Position numbers and translations under genes: made by a program. Source: Methylomonas koyamae (GTDB lineage: Bacteria > Pseudomonadota > Gammaproteobacteria > Methylococcales > Methylomonadaceae). From it: a stretch of 64,000 nt of DNA. The notes under the pieces were generated by a model, which saw only the letters and a program-made list of their open reading frames with translations, searched no databases and was not told the origin of the DNA. The stretch spans positions 1,178,001 through 1,242,000 of the forward strand of contig NZ_AP019777.1 in assembly GCF_019669905.1 (NCBI RefSeq). Reading direction: 5' to 3'. Below are positions 26,534-35,464 of the stretch, piece after piece (the first letter of the stretch is position 1; every line of letters starts with the position of its first letter).

Positions 26534-28953
26534 GGGCGTAATCTCACCTGAATGCCCTCCGTGGCACTGACCGAGCGACAATCTGGATGGTTAGCAATAT
26601 CGAGCATCAGGCGAGTGCGCTTGACCGTCGGATGTTGGGTCAGAAACTGTTCCAGCTCGGTATTGGACACTGTGTGCCAGTGACCGTCTGGTGATGATTC
26701 ATCGGGCGGAATGTTTTGTTGTCGCACATGCGTGATTAGCAAGTCGATCATTCCTGGTTTTGCCGGTGGGGTTGATAGGGGAGAACTTACTTTTACAGGC
26801 TTGGAATTGACCGAACTGTCTGACCCCTTGCCGCTTATGGATTTTTCCTTGCCTGACGCTTTTGACTTGGACCGGCCAGCCTTAGGCTCTCCGTTCTCGT
26901 CGTCTTGAGTCTGAGAAGGTTCAACCAGAACTTTGGCATTGTCGGTATTGCTGCTTTGAGGTCGCACTGATCCAGCTGTCAGCATGGTTTCGCCATGGCA
27001 TTTCAATAACGCCTTCAAAGCCGAGCTCGGTTCCAATGTCAGCAGGACACCGCGGACCGATTGGAGGGTTTGTACCTTGCGCATCGGCGACAGGACATCG
27101 GTCACCAGCCAGCCGGTAGCCTCAAATGTTTTGATGAACTGAGGCGGATCAACGGCTAGTTTTTCAGCCGTCGCCGGAAACGGCAGCAAATATTTCTCCT
27201 GGACTTTCAATAGATCGCTGCCTAACTGCCATTGGCCTTGATTGAGCATGGAGGCGATATCCATCAGCCATTGACCAGCATCGCCATGGTTTTCCAACCA
27301 GCACTTGGCGCTGTCGACCGGATTAGAAATGCATTTCGTGTCTGTTGTCGAGAGATCGGGTATTGCGGCTGAAGCCGTTTTTTCTGAGTGGGTTGGTTTG
27401 GCTGACGTTGCGTTTTCCGGTTGCTCTGTCTGACACAACGAATGGGTCCCATCGGTTGATTTGGCTTGCGACAGTCCTTGATCGGGATCTGATGGCAAGG
27501 TCGTCGTGTCCTTCGCGTCTTGCGAATTCGAAATGGCTGGTGCCGATTTGGTAAGCAGCGGGTCGGGTAGGGCGCTTGGGTCAAGCCCGGGTTCTGGTGA
27601 GGTTGCTTCTGGCAAATCTGACGCCGGATTATCTGTGCGTTGGGATTGCTTCAGAACTGCGGCGTTTTTGCCTTTTGCCTGTTTGCTAGTTTTCGGTGCC
27701 TGACTGGTAACGGTTTCGGATTTTTCTGCGGAATCTGGTTCGTGGATTTCGCGCGCTGCAACCACGAGCGGCGGCTCGCCGCTGAAAATGAGTTCCGCGG
27801 ATTTCAGACGCAGCAGATACAGCGGATTGTCCAAGCCTTCGGGCTGCATTTGCCAATAACGGTATTGCCGGCCATCCGGCCAGGACTTAGGGATTGCCAA
27901 GCCGCGTTCGATCAGGATGTCCGCCAAGGTATCTTCGTCGCGCGGAATGCCTGGCACTTTGTCTTTGGCCAGCAGGGTAACGATTTCTTGCGCACCGGCC
28001 CGCCAGACGATATGAAGACCATCCTCAAAACGCCATAGCCGAGCGCCTTTTTCGTTGACGGTCCACTGTCCGGACTTCACCAGGCGGCGCATGGCGTCGA
28101 ACAGGTACTTTTCCACCGGCATGCCCAAGGCCGAGTCGATGTTTTGGTAGTGTGCTTTTAAATCCCGTTCCACGCTTTTGCAGTCGGCGGTTATCACCAG
28201 TGCGTAAACTTTGGAGCCGCGGTCCAAACCGTTAATGGTTTCCAGCATCGCCTGCATGATGTCGGGGCCGGACTCCAGAATGAATGTGCGAGCTTCGCGG
28301 GTCAGGACGCGCTCGATCACCAAGGCCGAAAACTGTTCATGGCGTTTATGACGATTATCTCGCCAACGCAGAAAGTATCGGTCGATCTCATTTCGCACAG
28401 CCCAGTCGGTGATGTTTTCATCGCAGGGGTTCCAGGTATGTTGCCCCTGTGCGTCGACCACGGCCATATCGGCGACCGGTTTGCCGATGTCATGTAACAG
28501 CCCGGCAAAACAAACCGCCAGACGCCAACGTAATTCTTGTGCTTTTCGTTCCTTGGGTGATGCTGACGTGGCAAACAAACTGCCTTGGGATGCCTGGGTT
28601 GCCCAATGGGCGACTTCCAATCCATGCCGAAACAAGCCACCGGCGCCGCGATGATGATGCGATTCGGACGCCGGCAACAAGTGGCTGTAGGTGGCATAGC
28701 GGTGTATGACCGGCGCGGCTATGGTTTGATAAAGACTATCCGGCATGGCCAGCGCCTGTTCGATGGACGTAATCAGTTCCGTTTGACTGGACAGGATGCG
28801 TTCCACAGGCGCAGCCGGCAGACCCTTCATGAATGGCGGGTAACGCGGCACGTCTTCATCAACCATTGTCGCAACCTGACCGGCAGGCGCGGGCTCGACG
28901 CCAAACAGACGTTGGCGGATGCGAGCAATGAGCGTCGAAGGCGTATTTTCCAT
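26530..28953 (-). CDS. traI: MOBH-family relaxase TraI
   Basis: 807 aa. The N-terminal TraI_2 domain has the HHHRGAGGLFRHGLEVA motif (residues 99-115) and an HD metal pair at LLHDIGKPV (154-155). These are the marks of MOBH relaxases such as SXT TraI. It should nick oriT and lead the strand into the recipient. The middle (about 415-600) is low-complexity and Ser/Thr/Pro/Lys-rich; the C-terminus carries a DUF1528-like winged-helix region (WLVTDVLSPMRKVQ). The ATG lacks a clear ribosome site but lies 35 bp from a strong inverted repeat also present before traF. Confidence 0.9.
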   Translation of the reverse strand: MENTPSTLIARIRQRLFGVEPAPAGQVATMVDEDVPRYPPFMKGLPAAPVERILSSQTELITSIEQALAMPDSLYQTIAAPVIHRYATYSHLLPASESHHHRGAGGLFRHGLEVAHWATQASQGSLFATSASPKERKAQELRWRLAVCFAGLLHDIGKPVADMAVVDAQGQHTWNPCDENITDWAVRNEIDRYFLRWRDNRHKRHEQFSALVIERVLTREARTFILESGPDIMQAMLETINGLDRGSKVYALVITADCKSVERDLKAHYQNIDSALGMPVEKYLFDAMRRLVKSGQWTVNEKGARLWRFEDGLHIVWRAGAQEIVTLLAKDKVPGIPRDEDTLADILIERGLAIPKSWPDGRQYRYWQMQPEGLDNPLYLLRLKSAELIFSGEPPLVVAAREIHEPDSAEKSETVTSQAPKTSKQAKGKNAAVLKQSQRTDNPASDLPEATSPEPGLDPSALPDPLLTKSAPAISNSQDAKDTTTLPSDPDQGLSQAKSTDGTHSLCQTEQPENATSAKPTHSEKTASAAIPDLSTTDTKCISNPVDSAKCWLENHGDAGQWLMDIASMLNQGQWQLGSDLLKVQEKYLLPFPATAEKLAVDPPQFIKTFEATGWLVTDVLSPMRKVQTLQSVRGVLLTLEPSSALKALLKCHGETMLTAGSVRPQSSNTDNAKVLVEPSQTQDDENGEPKAGRSKSKASGKEKSISGKGSDSSVNSKPVKVSSPLSTPPAKPGMIDLLITHVRQQNIPPDESSPDGHWHTVSNTELEQFLTQHPTVKRTRLMLDIANHPDCRSVSATEGIQVRLRP

Positions 28954-28988
28954 AACGCCGCATCTTGCCGGGAATTTTTCAATCGTCG

Positions 28989-29024
28989 CTTGCAGCTGAC
29001 GACGAATTCGACGTCAGTTGCAAG
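28989..29024. promoter_or_regulatory. Inverted-repeat operator upstream of traI
   Basis: Arms CTTGCAGCTGACG (28989-29001) and CGTCAGTTGCAAG (29012-29024) pair at 12 of 13 positions around a 10-bp centre. The proximal edge is 35 bp from the traI start. The same arms, spacer length and distance recur upstream of traF at 35849-35884. It probably binds a transfer regulator; the FlhDC-like pair at 43354-44219 is the natural candidate. It could also act on the divergent lipoprotein gene at 29085. Confidence 0.7.
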
Positions 29025-29084
29025 TAGGCCTGGCAAAAGAGTGTTTAGTGTAACGAGCTCCTAAAAATTAGCCCTGGAGCTCCC

Positions 29085-29549
29085 ATGAAATCCAAATCTA
29101 TCGCAATCCACTGCCTTGTGTCCGCAATATGTGGCACGGCCTGTACTTCGCTAAATCGGCCCGATGCTGCCATAAGTGAGACCGTCATCGAATCGATTGT
29201 GCCGGTTCAACCCGAACAACCCTGGCGCCTGGATAATGCTTGGCAGACAGGTGGATTGGGCGGTTCGGTATTACGGTCTGCATCGCTTGAACACGTCGTC
29301 AGGCAAGTCGATCAACCGCTTGGTGTTTACGTGGCCATTGACGACACAGCGGGTCGTGTCCTTAATGTCAGCACGCCACGCGTTCCCGAACGCCAGGATG
29401 ACAATTCTCAGGACATCGAACGCGCCTGGCGAAAATATTGCCACCACCAACTCGATATGACACCGCAGGAGCAGGCGTTAGTCAAAACCATGCCAATTCC
29501 TCACAACGTGCTGAGCCATGGTTGTAATCCTGGCAGCTTGAAGAAGTGA
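29085..29549 (+). CDS. Putative lipoprotein before trfA
   Basis: 154 aa with an N-terminal signal-like segment and a possible non-standard lipobox (CGTAC). No known domain is seen. The mature part contains QAVDQPLGVYVAIDD-like beta segments and a C-terminal helix with CHHQLDMTPQEQALV. A GGAGCTCCC lies before the ATG. It sits between the traI operator and trfA, 10 bp upstream of the latter, so both may be read from the operator region. Confidence 0.55.
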   Translation: MKSKSIAIHCLVSAICGTACTSLNRPDAAISETVIESIVPVQPEQPWRLDNAWQTGGLGGSVLRSASLEHVVRQVDQPLGVYVAIDDTAGRVLNVSTPRVPERQDDNSQDIERAWRKYCHHQLDMTPQEQALVKTMPIPHNVLSHGCNPGSLKK

Positions 29550-29559
29550 GGCGCTCGTC

Positions 29560-30429
29560 ATGGAGAGAAATAGCACAAACCATTCGCTCGATAATCTCAC
29601 CGAACGTTTTCAGTCTCTGACGGAGCGGAAAAAAGTCAAATTGCGGGTCGTCGAACCCTTGAAGTCTTTACCCAATTGGCCATCGGCAATCCGCGGTACG
29701 CCGAATGCCTGTTTGCGGAGTGCATTGTTCGCCGGCATCCAAGGCAAGGAACGCATTGCCTACAAAAAACGCACCCTGCTGGCTGCGGTCGATGGCATTG
29801 AGGTTCGTTACCTCGGCATACAGCTCAATCAATCGGACCTCGATGTCTGGATGCAGATCGTTCACTTGTCCCGTCAACAATTACCGGGATTTAGCGTGAC
29901 CTTCAGTGCCCATGCGCTGTTGACGGCATTGGGGCGCGGTAGCGGCAAAAGCCAACATGAATGGCTGAAAGAATCGATGGCCCGCTTGGGCGGCGCCTTT
30001 GTCGAAATCACCTTTCACGGTCGGGATGCCTTCGGTGAAAAAGGTTTCCTGCGCTATTACCGTGATGAACTGACGCAGCGCTACGTGGTGGAGTTGACCG
30101 AATCTATGCTGCGCCTGTTCGAGGAGGGCTATACCTACATCGAATTTGAGCAGCGGCAGAAATTGCGCAAGCAACCCTTGGCATTATGGTTACACGGTTT
30201 CCTATCGTCCCATGCTGCTCCGTTCCCGATGAAAATTACCACCATTCACCGACTGAGCGGCAGTGGCGCGAAAACCCTGCGCGACTTCAAATATCGGCTG
30301 GGTAAAGCGTTGGAGGCCTTGGTGAACATCGGCACTTTGGCTAGCTTTGAATTCGCTGATGATATCGTGAAGATCAAACGGCAGCCGACGCCCAGTCAAC
30401 AGCGTTTTCTCGATGACCAGCAGCACTAA
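29560..30429 (+). CDS. trfA: TrfA-like plasmid replication initiator
   Basis: 289 aa. The core from LPNWPSAIRGTPNACLRSALF to the C-terminus, with FSAHALLTALGRG, LRYYRDELTQRYVVEL and KQPLALWLHGFLSSH, matches the TrfA family of IncP-type initiators: two winged-helix domains that bind iterons and load the host helicase. Eight iterons start 7 bp after the stop codon, which strongly supports the call. In RK2 TrfA also controls copy number by pairing iteron-bound monomers. Presence in an element with an integrase is unusual and suggests it can also replicate on its own. Confidence 0.9.
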   Translation: MERNSTNHSLDNLTERFQSLTERKKVKLRVVEPLKSLPNWPSAIRGTPNACLRSALFAGIQGKERIAYKKRTLLAAVDGIEVRYLGIQLNQSDLDVWMQIVHLSRQQLPGFSVTFSAHALLTALGRGSGKSQHEWLKESMARLGGAFVEITFHGRDAFGEKGFLRYYRDELTQRYVVELTESMLRLFEEGYTYIEFEQRQKLRKQPLALWLHGFLSSHAAPFPMKITTIHRLSGSGAKTLRDFKYRLGKALEALVNIGTLASFEFADDIVKIKRQPTPSQQRFLDDQQH

Positions 30430-30435
30430 AAAGCA

Positions 30436-30628
30436 CGGCATTAGACCGACGCTATTTTGGGTCGGTTGAAGGCTCTCGATACGGCATTAGGCCGACGCGG
30501 ATACGGCATTAGACCGACGGAGGCACGGCATTCGGCCGACAAGGTAACGGCATTAGACCGACGGGCACGGCATTAGACCGACAGAAAGCACGGCATTAGG
30601 CCGACGTTTGACGCGGCATTAGACCGAC
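30436..30628 (+). repeat. oriV: Iteron array of a replication origin (oriV)
   Basis: Eight direct repeats of CGGCATTAGACCGAC start at 30436, 30482, 30504, 30526, 30548, 30568, 30591 and 30614. Five copies are identical; copies 2 and 7 read ATTAGGCCGAC, and copy 4 reads ATTCGGCCGAC. From copy 2 onward the start-to-start step is 20-23 bp, about two helical turns, as in RK2. The first copy stands 46 bp apart from the rest. All face the same way and lie right behind trfA. Confidence 0.93.
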
Positions 30629-30946
30629 GCTTCTAGTAAAATGTAAAATCGTCGCAGGCCATGATATTCGTGGTCTGCAGCGATTCTCTTGTATTGAAAT
30701 TTGGGGATGCTAATCTATATATAATCTTTATTTAATCTATATATAGGGGCCGGTGGCGTAGAGGATTGTGCCTATGGACGTATGTTTGAATGTGAGATTA
30801 GGTCTTTGATTGCATTCGGATGTCGACAATAGCTGTAGAGTGTCGAACTATTGAGGTCTATCGCTCGATCTGATTCGTCGACTACAATTAAAGCCATTAC
30901 CATCCATTATTTGTATTCGCCGACGACGTACTGAAAGGAAAATTTA
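30629..30946. other. Non-coding region after the iterons
   Basis: About 320 bp without a supportable gene. It contains the AT-rich repeat described separately and a small inverted repeat CAATAG...CTATTG near 30827-30853. It probably belongs to the origin and to the promoter of the following genes. Confidence 0.5.
30707..30747. other. AT-rich repeat, candidate DNA-unwinding element
   Basis: TAATCTATATATA occurs at 30711-30723 and again at 30733-30745, a 22-bp step that matches the iteron spacing. AT-rich direct repeats beside iterons are where initiators melt the origin. A GC-rich GGGGCCGG follows. Confidence 0.65.
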
Positions 30947-31120
30947 ATGCCAATTCATGAAATGTCGTGTCGAGTAGAATTCTCAGCTAGGTACACAATC
31001 AACTTTCTAATCACTCGTTATAGGCTGATGGAAAAAGATGCTGGCAAAGCCATACGAGTTGAGCAAGTGAAGAACGAAACGTTCTTCAGTGGTTTGTCTG
31101 AACAACGGTTAGAGTACTGA
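30947..31120 (+). CDS. Small ORF ahead of the ABC-3C cassette
   Basis: 57 aa (begins MPIHEMSCRVEF, ends SEQRLEY). An AAGGA ribosome site lies 8 nt before the ATG, and the stop is 15 bp upstream of the effector gene. The second half is charged. I know no family. It may be a leader peptide or a small regulator or antitoxin of the cassette; it could also be chance, since 57 codons is short. Confidence 0.45.
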   Translation: MPIHEMSCRVEFSARYTINFLITRYRLMEKDAGKAIRVEQVKNETFFSGLSEQRLEY

Positions 31121-31135
31121 ATGGCGATTTGATCG

Positions 31136-32359
31136 ATGACAAACCTAACCACCGATAAATACTCGGCCGGCGAACAGGGGCTGGGATATATCTACCAAGC
31201 TAGACTGGCCCTGCTCCATTTACTGCAATTACCCGAGGACACAGCGGTCTTTCTAGAAAAGGACGATGACCTCAATTTTATCGACGGCGATGGCGGCAAA
31301 TCTCTGGCGTCTCTAAAGCATAAGGCGGTCGGTGACCGCCTGACAGATCTTTCGACCGACTTCTGGAAGTCCGTCAACATCTGGTTGGCAAGGTACAAAC
31401 GCGATGACCGAGCCGCATCGAACATGCGGTTCTTTCTGTTCACCACCGGCACGGTGTCAGCCGAATCGTTCCTGACCCGTTTTCTCCCAAACCAGCCCTT
31501 CGGCTCCAGCAATACTGGCACCTTGACCATGCTGGCCAATGCTGTGCTCAGTAAGTCGAAGTCGAAGCTAATTATGCAGATAGCCACGGAGTTCAACGAA
31601 TTGAACGATCCCGAGAAGCAGGATTTTCTCGAACGTATTCTTATCCTTGATGCCAGTCCACGCATCGGCGATATCCCATCGGCTATCAAGGACAAGTGCA
31701 TGCGAAGCGTCCGGCGCGAACATCGTGAATTCGTTTTCGAGCGGCTTGAGGGTTGGTGGAACGACACGGTCATCAAACAGTTGACCGGCTCTAGGACGGA
31801 AGGAGTCTTCGGCTACGAGGTCTCGGACAAGCTGTGCGCCTTCGCCGAGGAATATAAAGCAGACAATCTCCCCATTACCTTTCGCGGAAAGGTTCCCGTC
31901 AACGAGATCGACACCGAGACTGATCCGCGCCTGTTCGTGGCGCAACTGCGAGAAATTGGCATTTCCTCCAACCGAATCAGAAGCGCGATCCTGGACTATT
32001 ACAGGGCGTTCGAGCAGCGGTCAGCCTGGGCTCGCGAGAACCTTTTGGTATCAGGAGAGGTCGAGGAATACGAAGATCGTCTCGTTGATGAGTGGGACCG
32101 CTACAAAGATGTCATCTTCGAGAAACTAATTGATGACAGCGTCGAGGATGCTCTTCGTGAGGCCGGCGCGACCCTCTATAACTGGGCGGAATTCGAGACT
32201 GGGAAGATCGAATCCCTTCGGATCCGAACTAGTGTTACCGAACCATACGTCCTCCGAGGCAGTTTCCACATCCTAGCAGATACCTCACCCGAACCCCGGC
32301 TCTATTGGCATCCCAGGTTCCTCGACCGCCTTGGCAAAGCACTGGGGGTGGCCAAATGA
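31136..32359 (+). CDS. ABC-3C system effector with nuclease-like N-terminus
   Basis: 407 aa. The N-terminus resembles the restriction-endonuclease-fold domain of Cap4/DUF4297 proteins: GLGYIYQARLALLHLL helix, then Glu41 (VFLEKDDD), and KHK at 61-63 as the catalytic lysine region. The rest (about 180-400) looks like the C-terminal module of ABC-three-component (ABC-3C) effectors. These systems, described from genome comparison as conflict systems, link an effector to an SMC-like ATPase that presumably senses invading DNA. Nuclease activity is inferred only. The stop overlaps the next start as ATGA. Confidence 0.7.
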   Translation: MTNLTTDKYSAGEQGLGYIYQARLALLHLLQLPEDTAVFLEKDDDLNFIDGDGGKSLASLKHKAVGDRLTDLSTDFWKSVNIWLARYKRDDRAASNMRFFLFTTGTVSAESFLTRFLPNQPFGSSNTGTLTMLANAVLSKSKSKLIMQIATEFNELNDPEKQDFLERILILDASPRIGDIPSAIKDKCMRSVRREHREFVFERLEGWWNDTVIKQLTGSRTEGVFGYEVSDKLCAFAEEYKADNLPITFRGKVPVNEIDTETDPRLFVAQLREIGISSNRIRSAILDYYRAFEQRSAWARENLLVSGEVEEYEDRLVDEWDRYKDVIFEKLIDDSVEDALREAGATLYNWAEFETGKIESLRIRTSVTEPYVLRGSFHILADTSPEPRLYWHPRFLDRLGKALGVAK

Positions 32360-32844
32360 AGCGATGGGACCAGCGCCCCTTTGAAATTCGAAATTTGTTT
32401 AACCCCGCCTTCTGCGGCTTGGTCCTGTTTCGCGCCCTGCACGGGTACGAAGAAATAGACGCTCGTGGCATGCCATTCTCGCTGTCACTGCTGGTGTTGC
32501 CCATGTGCCTACACAAGGAATCGCGCGAGGTGATCGCCAGCAATCCGCGCAGCTACCTGCTCAAGACCACGGAGAAGAACCAGCAGATCATGGTGGGCTT
32601 CGCCAACCGGGTCACCGACATGCTGCCCTATGCGTTCGAGGGGTTCGGCGTGCTGATGGAAAGAGGGTGCATCGCCATTACTGACGATGGACGCATTCAG
32701 ACACTGCCCAACAAGGTGCGCAAGACTGTTACCGGAACCGACGAGACTATCTCCTGCCAGAAAGTGGCGCGCATTGTAGGGAGGGAGTTCGCGCGCATCG
32801 CTGACCGGGTGACCGTTTACACCACTTTCGGGATTCGTCCATGA
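32356..32844 (+). CDS. ABC-3C middle component
   Basis: 162 aa, helical, matching the small middle component of ABC-3C systems in size, gene order and N-terminus (FNPAFCGLVLFRALHGYEE). It is thought to bridge effector and ATPase. The ATG at 32356 overlaps the effector stop by 4 bp (ATGA), which is why I prefer it to an upstream in-frame codon at 32305. Its stop again overlaps the next gene as ATGA, so the three proteins are made together in a fixed order. Confidence 0.75.
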   Translation: MKRWDQRPFEIRNLFNPAFCGLVLFRALHGYEEIDARGMPFSLSLLVLPMCLHKESREVIASNPRSYLLKTTEKNQQIMVGFANRVTDMLPYAFEGFGVLMERGCIAITDDGRIQTLPNKVRKTVTGTDETISCQKVARIVGREFARIADRVTVYTTFGIRP

Positions 32845-34787
32845 AGATTAGCTCGATCCACATATACAGCTACGATGGCCAGCGCCGAGATCTCCAGTTC
32901 AATATAGACGGGCTCAACATCATCACCGGCCGGTCTTCAACCGGCAAGTCCGCGCTTTCCGAGATCATCGAATACTGCATGGGACGCTCCTCGTTCAACG
33001 TCCCCGAAGGTGTCATCCGCGACAAGGTGGCTTGGTTTGCCGTGATCTACCAGTTCGAGAACGAGCAAGTGCTGGTTGCCAAGCCGACTCCTACTGCAGG
33101 TGGTGCCAGCTGCAGTACCGCGATGTTGCGGAGAGGAAGTCAACTGCAGGCGACTTCGTTCAATGAACTGGCAACCAACACGGACGATGACACCATTGTT
33201 GAACTATTGTCGCGTCTACTCGGCATTCCCGAGAACCGCACCGATGTCGCGCTTGAACACAGCCGTAACAGCTTCGACACCAATGTCAAGCATACGCTCT
33301 ATTATCTATTCCAGAAGCAGGGGTTGGTCGCAAACAAGGACCAGCTTTTCTACCGCCAGAATGAGCAATTCCAGCCGCAGGCGATCCGCGACACGCTTCC
33401 AATCCTGCTCGGAGTCTCCTCCCACGACCGCTATGAGCTGGAATCTAAACTGCGCACGGCACAACGGGAACTGAGGATCAACACCAAACAGTTAGGGCAG
33501 GCGCGCGACGCCGTCGATACGACACACGAAAAAGCCATCGGTCTCTACTCGGAAGCCAAGGCTGTAGGAATCATTGGCAAGACTGACGCTTCCCCCAACG
33601 CTGACTGGATCATCGACGCATTGAGGTCAGCTATGTCGTGGAAGCCCGAGATGATACCTGATGACGATGGCAGCCGGATTTCAAGTTTGGAGGAAGAGCT
33701 AAGTCAGTTACGCAAGGAACGTCGTGTTATCCAGGCCAGAATAGACTCGGCGCGCCAGTTCGCGAAGCGGGCTGGTGGTTACGAAAACGAGGCTGCCGAA
33801 CAGGTAGATCGGCTAGCCTCTATCAGGGCGCTACCGAAAAACACCGACACCGGAGAGTGGCAATGGCCATTCTGCGAGCGGAACTTGGCGCTTGAATCCC
33901 CCATCGCCACAGTCCTGTTAAACGAGTTGGCGTCGCTCGACAAGGAATTGCGCATTGCCACCGGCCAGCGACCAAAGCTCGCAGCCTACCTGACCGAGCT
34001 GGCTGATAACCTGGAGAAGATTGCGTGCGCCATCAGGGAGAAGGAAGCTGAGCTTTCCGCAGCGATCTCGGCCAACGAGGTCATTGCCCAGCTGGGCAAC
34101 CGCAATAATGCAGCCGCACGCGTTGTTGGTCGCATCAGCTTGTTTCTGGAAACTCTCCTCTCGAACGAGGAGCTTGTTAAGCTGGAAGCGGAGAATCGCC
34201 GTATCAGGAACAAGGTTCGGCGGCTTGAGGAAGAGATTGGCACCGACGACAGCAACGAACGTCTGGCCTCGATTCTAAACAATATTTCTGCACGCGTTAC
34301 GCGGTACATCCATCAGTTCGACGCCGAATTCGCTCCCTACCCAGCGCGGCTCAACTTGCCTCAGTTGACGATCATCTTCGATCGCCCCGAACGTCCGGTT
34401 CCGATGAGCAGGACCGGGGGCGGCGAAAATCATCTGGCTTACCACCTGTCAGCACTGCTTGCCCTGCATTTGTTCGCGGCTCAGAACAACCGCCCAATCC
34501 CGAGCTTCCTCCTGATCGACCAGCCAACCCAAGTTTACTTCCCGTCCGAGCAGGTCTACAAGGATGCCGACGGCTCAGTGCAGAAGACTGAAGCAGACGC
34601 CGATCTCAAAGCGGTGCGCCGGTTATTTGAGTTATTGCTGAAGTTTACCCAAGAGGACGTCCCCGGTTTCCAGTTGATCGTCACAGAGCACGCCAATCTT
34701 CGCGAGCAGTGGTTCCAGGACGCATTGGTAGAACCGCCTTGGACAAAGCCTCCGGCATTGGTACCTGAAGACTGGAGCCAAGGATGA
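32841..34787 (+). CDS. DUF3732 SMC-like ATPase of the ABC-3C system
   Basis: 648 aa. Walker A is GRSSTGKS (residues 30-37). A long coiled coil fills about 200-470. The signature loop is TGGGEN (near 523), and Walker B is FLLIDQPTQVYFP (near 555). This is the Rad50/SMC-like layout and fits DUF3732. At the turn of the coiled coil, where relatives have CPxC, this protein has Trp342-Pro-Phe-Cys345 (WPFC), so half of a zinc-hook-like motif is missing. The ATPase is expected to sense or bind DNA ends and activate the effector. Confidence 0.85.
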   Translation: MKISSIHIYSYDGQRRDLQFNIDGLNIITGRSSTGKSALSEIIEYCMGRSSFNVPEGVIRDKVAWFAVIYQFENEQVLVAKPTPTAGGASCSTAMLRRGSQLQATSFNELATNTDDDTIVELLSRLLGIPENRTDVALEHSRNSFDTNVKHTLYYLFQKQGLVANKDQLFYRQNEQFQPQAIRDTLPILLGVSSHDRYELESKLRTAQRELRINTKQLGQARDAVDTTHEKAIGLYSEAKAVGIIGKTDASPNADWIIDALRSAMSWKPEMIPDDDGSRISSLEEELSQLRKERRVIQARIDSARQFAKRAGGYENEAAEQVDRLASIRALPKNTDTGEWQWPFCERNLALESPIATVLLNELASLDKELRIATGQRPKLAAYLTELADNLEKIACAIREKEAELSAAISANEVIAQLGNRNNAAARVVGRISLFLETLLSNEELVKLEAENRRIRNKVRRLEEEIGTDDSNERLASILNNISARVTRYIHQFDAEFAPYPARLNLPQLTIIFDRPERPVPMSRTGGGENHLAYHLSALLALHLFAAQNNRPIPSFLLIDQPTQVYFPSEQVYKDADGSVQKTEADADLKAVRRLFELLLKFTQEDVPGFQLIVTEHANLREQWFQDALVEPPWTKPPALVPEDWSQG

Positions 34788-34913
34788 TCCTCTAGCAGCG
34801 CAGAATGCTGATCGTTGGGCGTGAGCGGAAGTTCTATGACACACCGGATATCAAGTTGAAAAACTGATGGGCCGGAAATGTCAGCAGTACGGGTTTATTA
34901 CTTCCTTACAGGT

Positions 34914-35429
34914 TTATTTGTGCAATGTATGCTTTTTAGCAACATCAACCGATGATTTGTTGTCTGTGTCAGTTTCAATTACCCTGCAATATCGCTGCAC
35001 CGCATCCCGAATTTTTCCCAGTCGATCGAGCTGTTGCCGGATATGGGCAAACTCGGTTTCCAGTTCTTCGACTAATTCCGTCTCCCAGGCAGGCTCGCCC
35101 CTCAGCAAGTTGCCGAGCGGATAACGATAGCCGCGGCCTTTCTTAACGTACTGCGCAATGGGTTTGGTTTGGCCGTTTTGTCGCAATGTGGCCATGCGGT
35201 ACCACTCAATGCTGAAAGCGCGTTGGTTTTCTCGGCAGCGAATGCGGACGCCGATTCGGCCCGATTCGCTTTTATTGTGTTTCTGACGTTGGCTTTTCAA
35301 TTGGCGCCAATAATCATCGACCAGTACTTTGGCTTGCGCCTGGAGATGATCGCACTGGGTTTCGATCCAATGCAGCAGGTCTTGTTCAGTAAGATTGGAC
35401 TGACTGTTGAACGGTTGTTCGCTAGACAT
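34914..35429 (-). CDS. MobI-like conjugation accessory protein (tentative)
   Basis: 171 aa, charged, mostly helical, with a small beta segment (AFSIEWYRMATLRQNGQTKPIAQYVKKGRGYRYP). It recalls MobI, which in SXT/R391 elements is encoded beside oriT and is needed for mobilisation. The gene order supports this: it faces away from a hairpin-rich spacer that is the best oriT candidate, and traFHG follow on the other side. The family match is from memory. A DNA-binding regulator is the main alternative. Confidence 0.5.
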   Translation of the reverse strand: MSSEQPFNSQSNLTEQDLLHWIETQCDHLQAQAKVLVDDYWRQLKSQRQKHNKSESGRIGVRIRCRENQRAFSIEWYRMATLRQNGQTKPIAQYVKKGRGYRYPLGNLLRGEPAWETELVEELETEFAHIRQQLDRLGKIRDAVQRYCRVIETDTDNKSSVDVAKKHTLHK

Positions 35430-35464
35430 GAATTTTCCTATTACTTAACTGTAGGGATAGACAT

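Noticed and set aside
30436..30628. Short regular repeats that could be taken for a CRISPR array
   Set aside because: The units are 15 bp with only 5-8 bp between most of them, there are no spacers, and a TrfA gene is adjacent; these are iterons.
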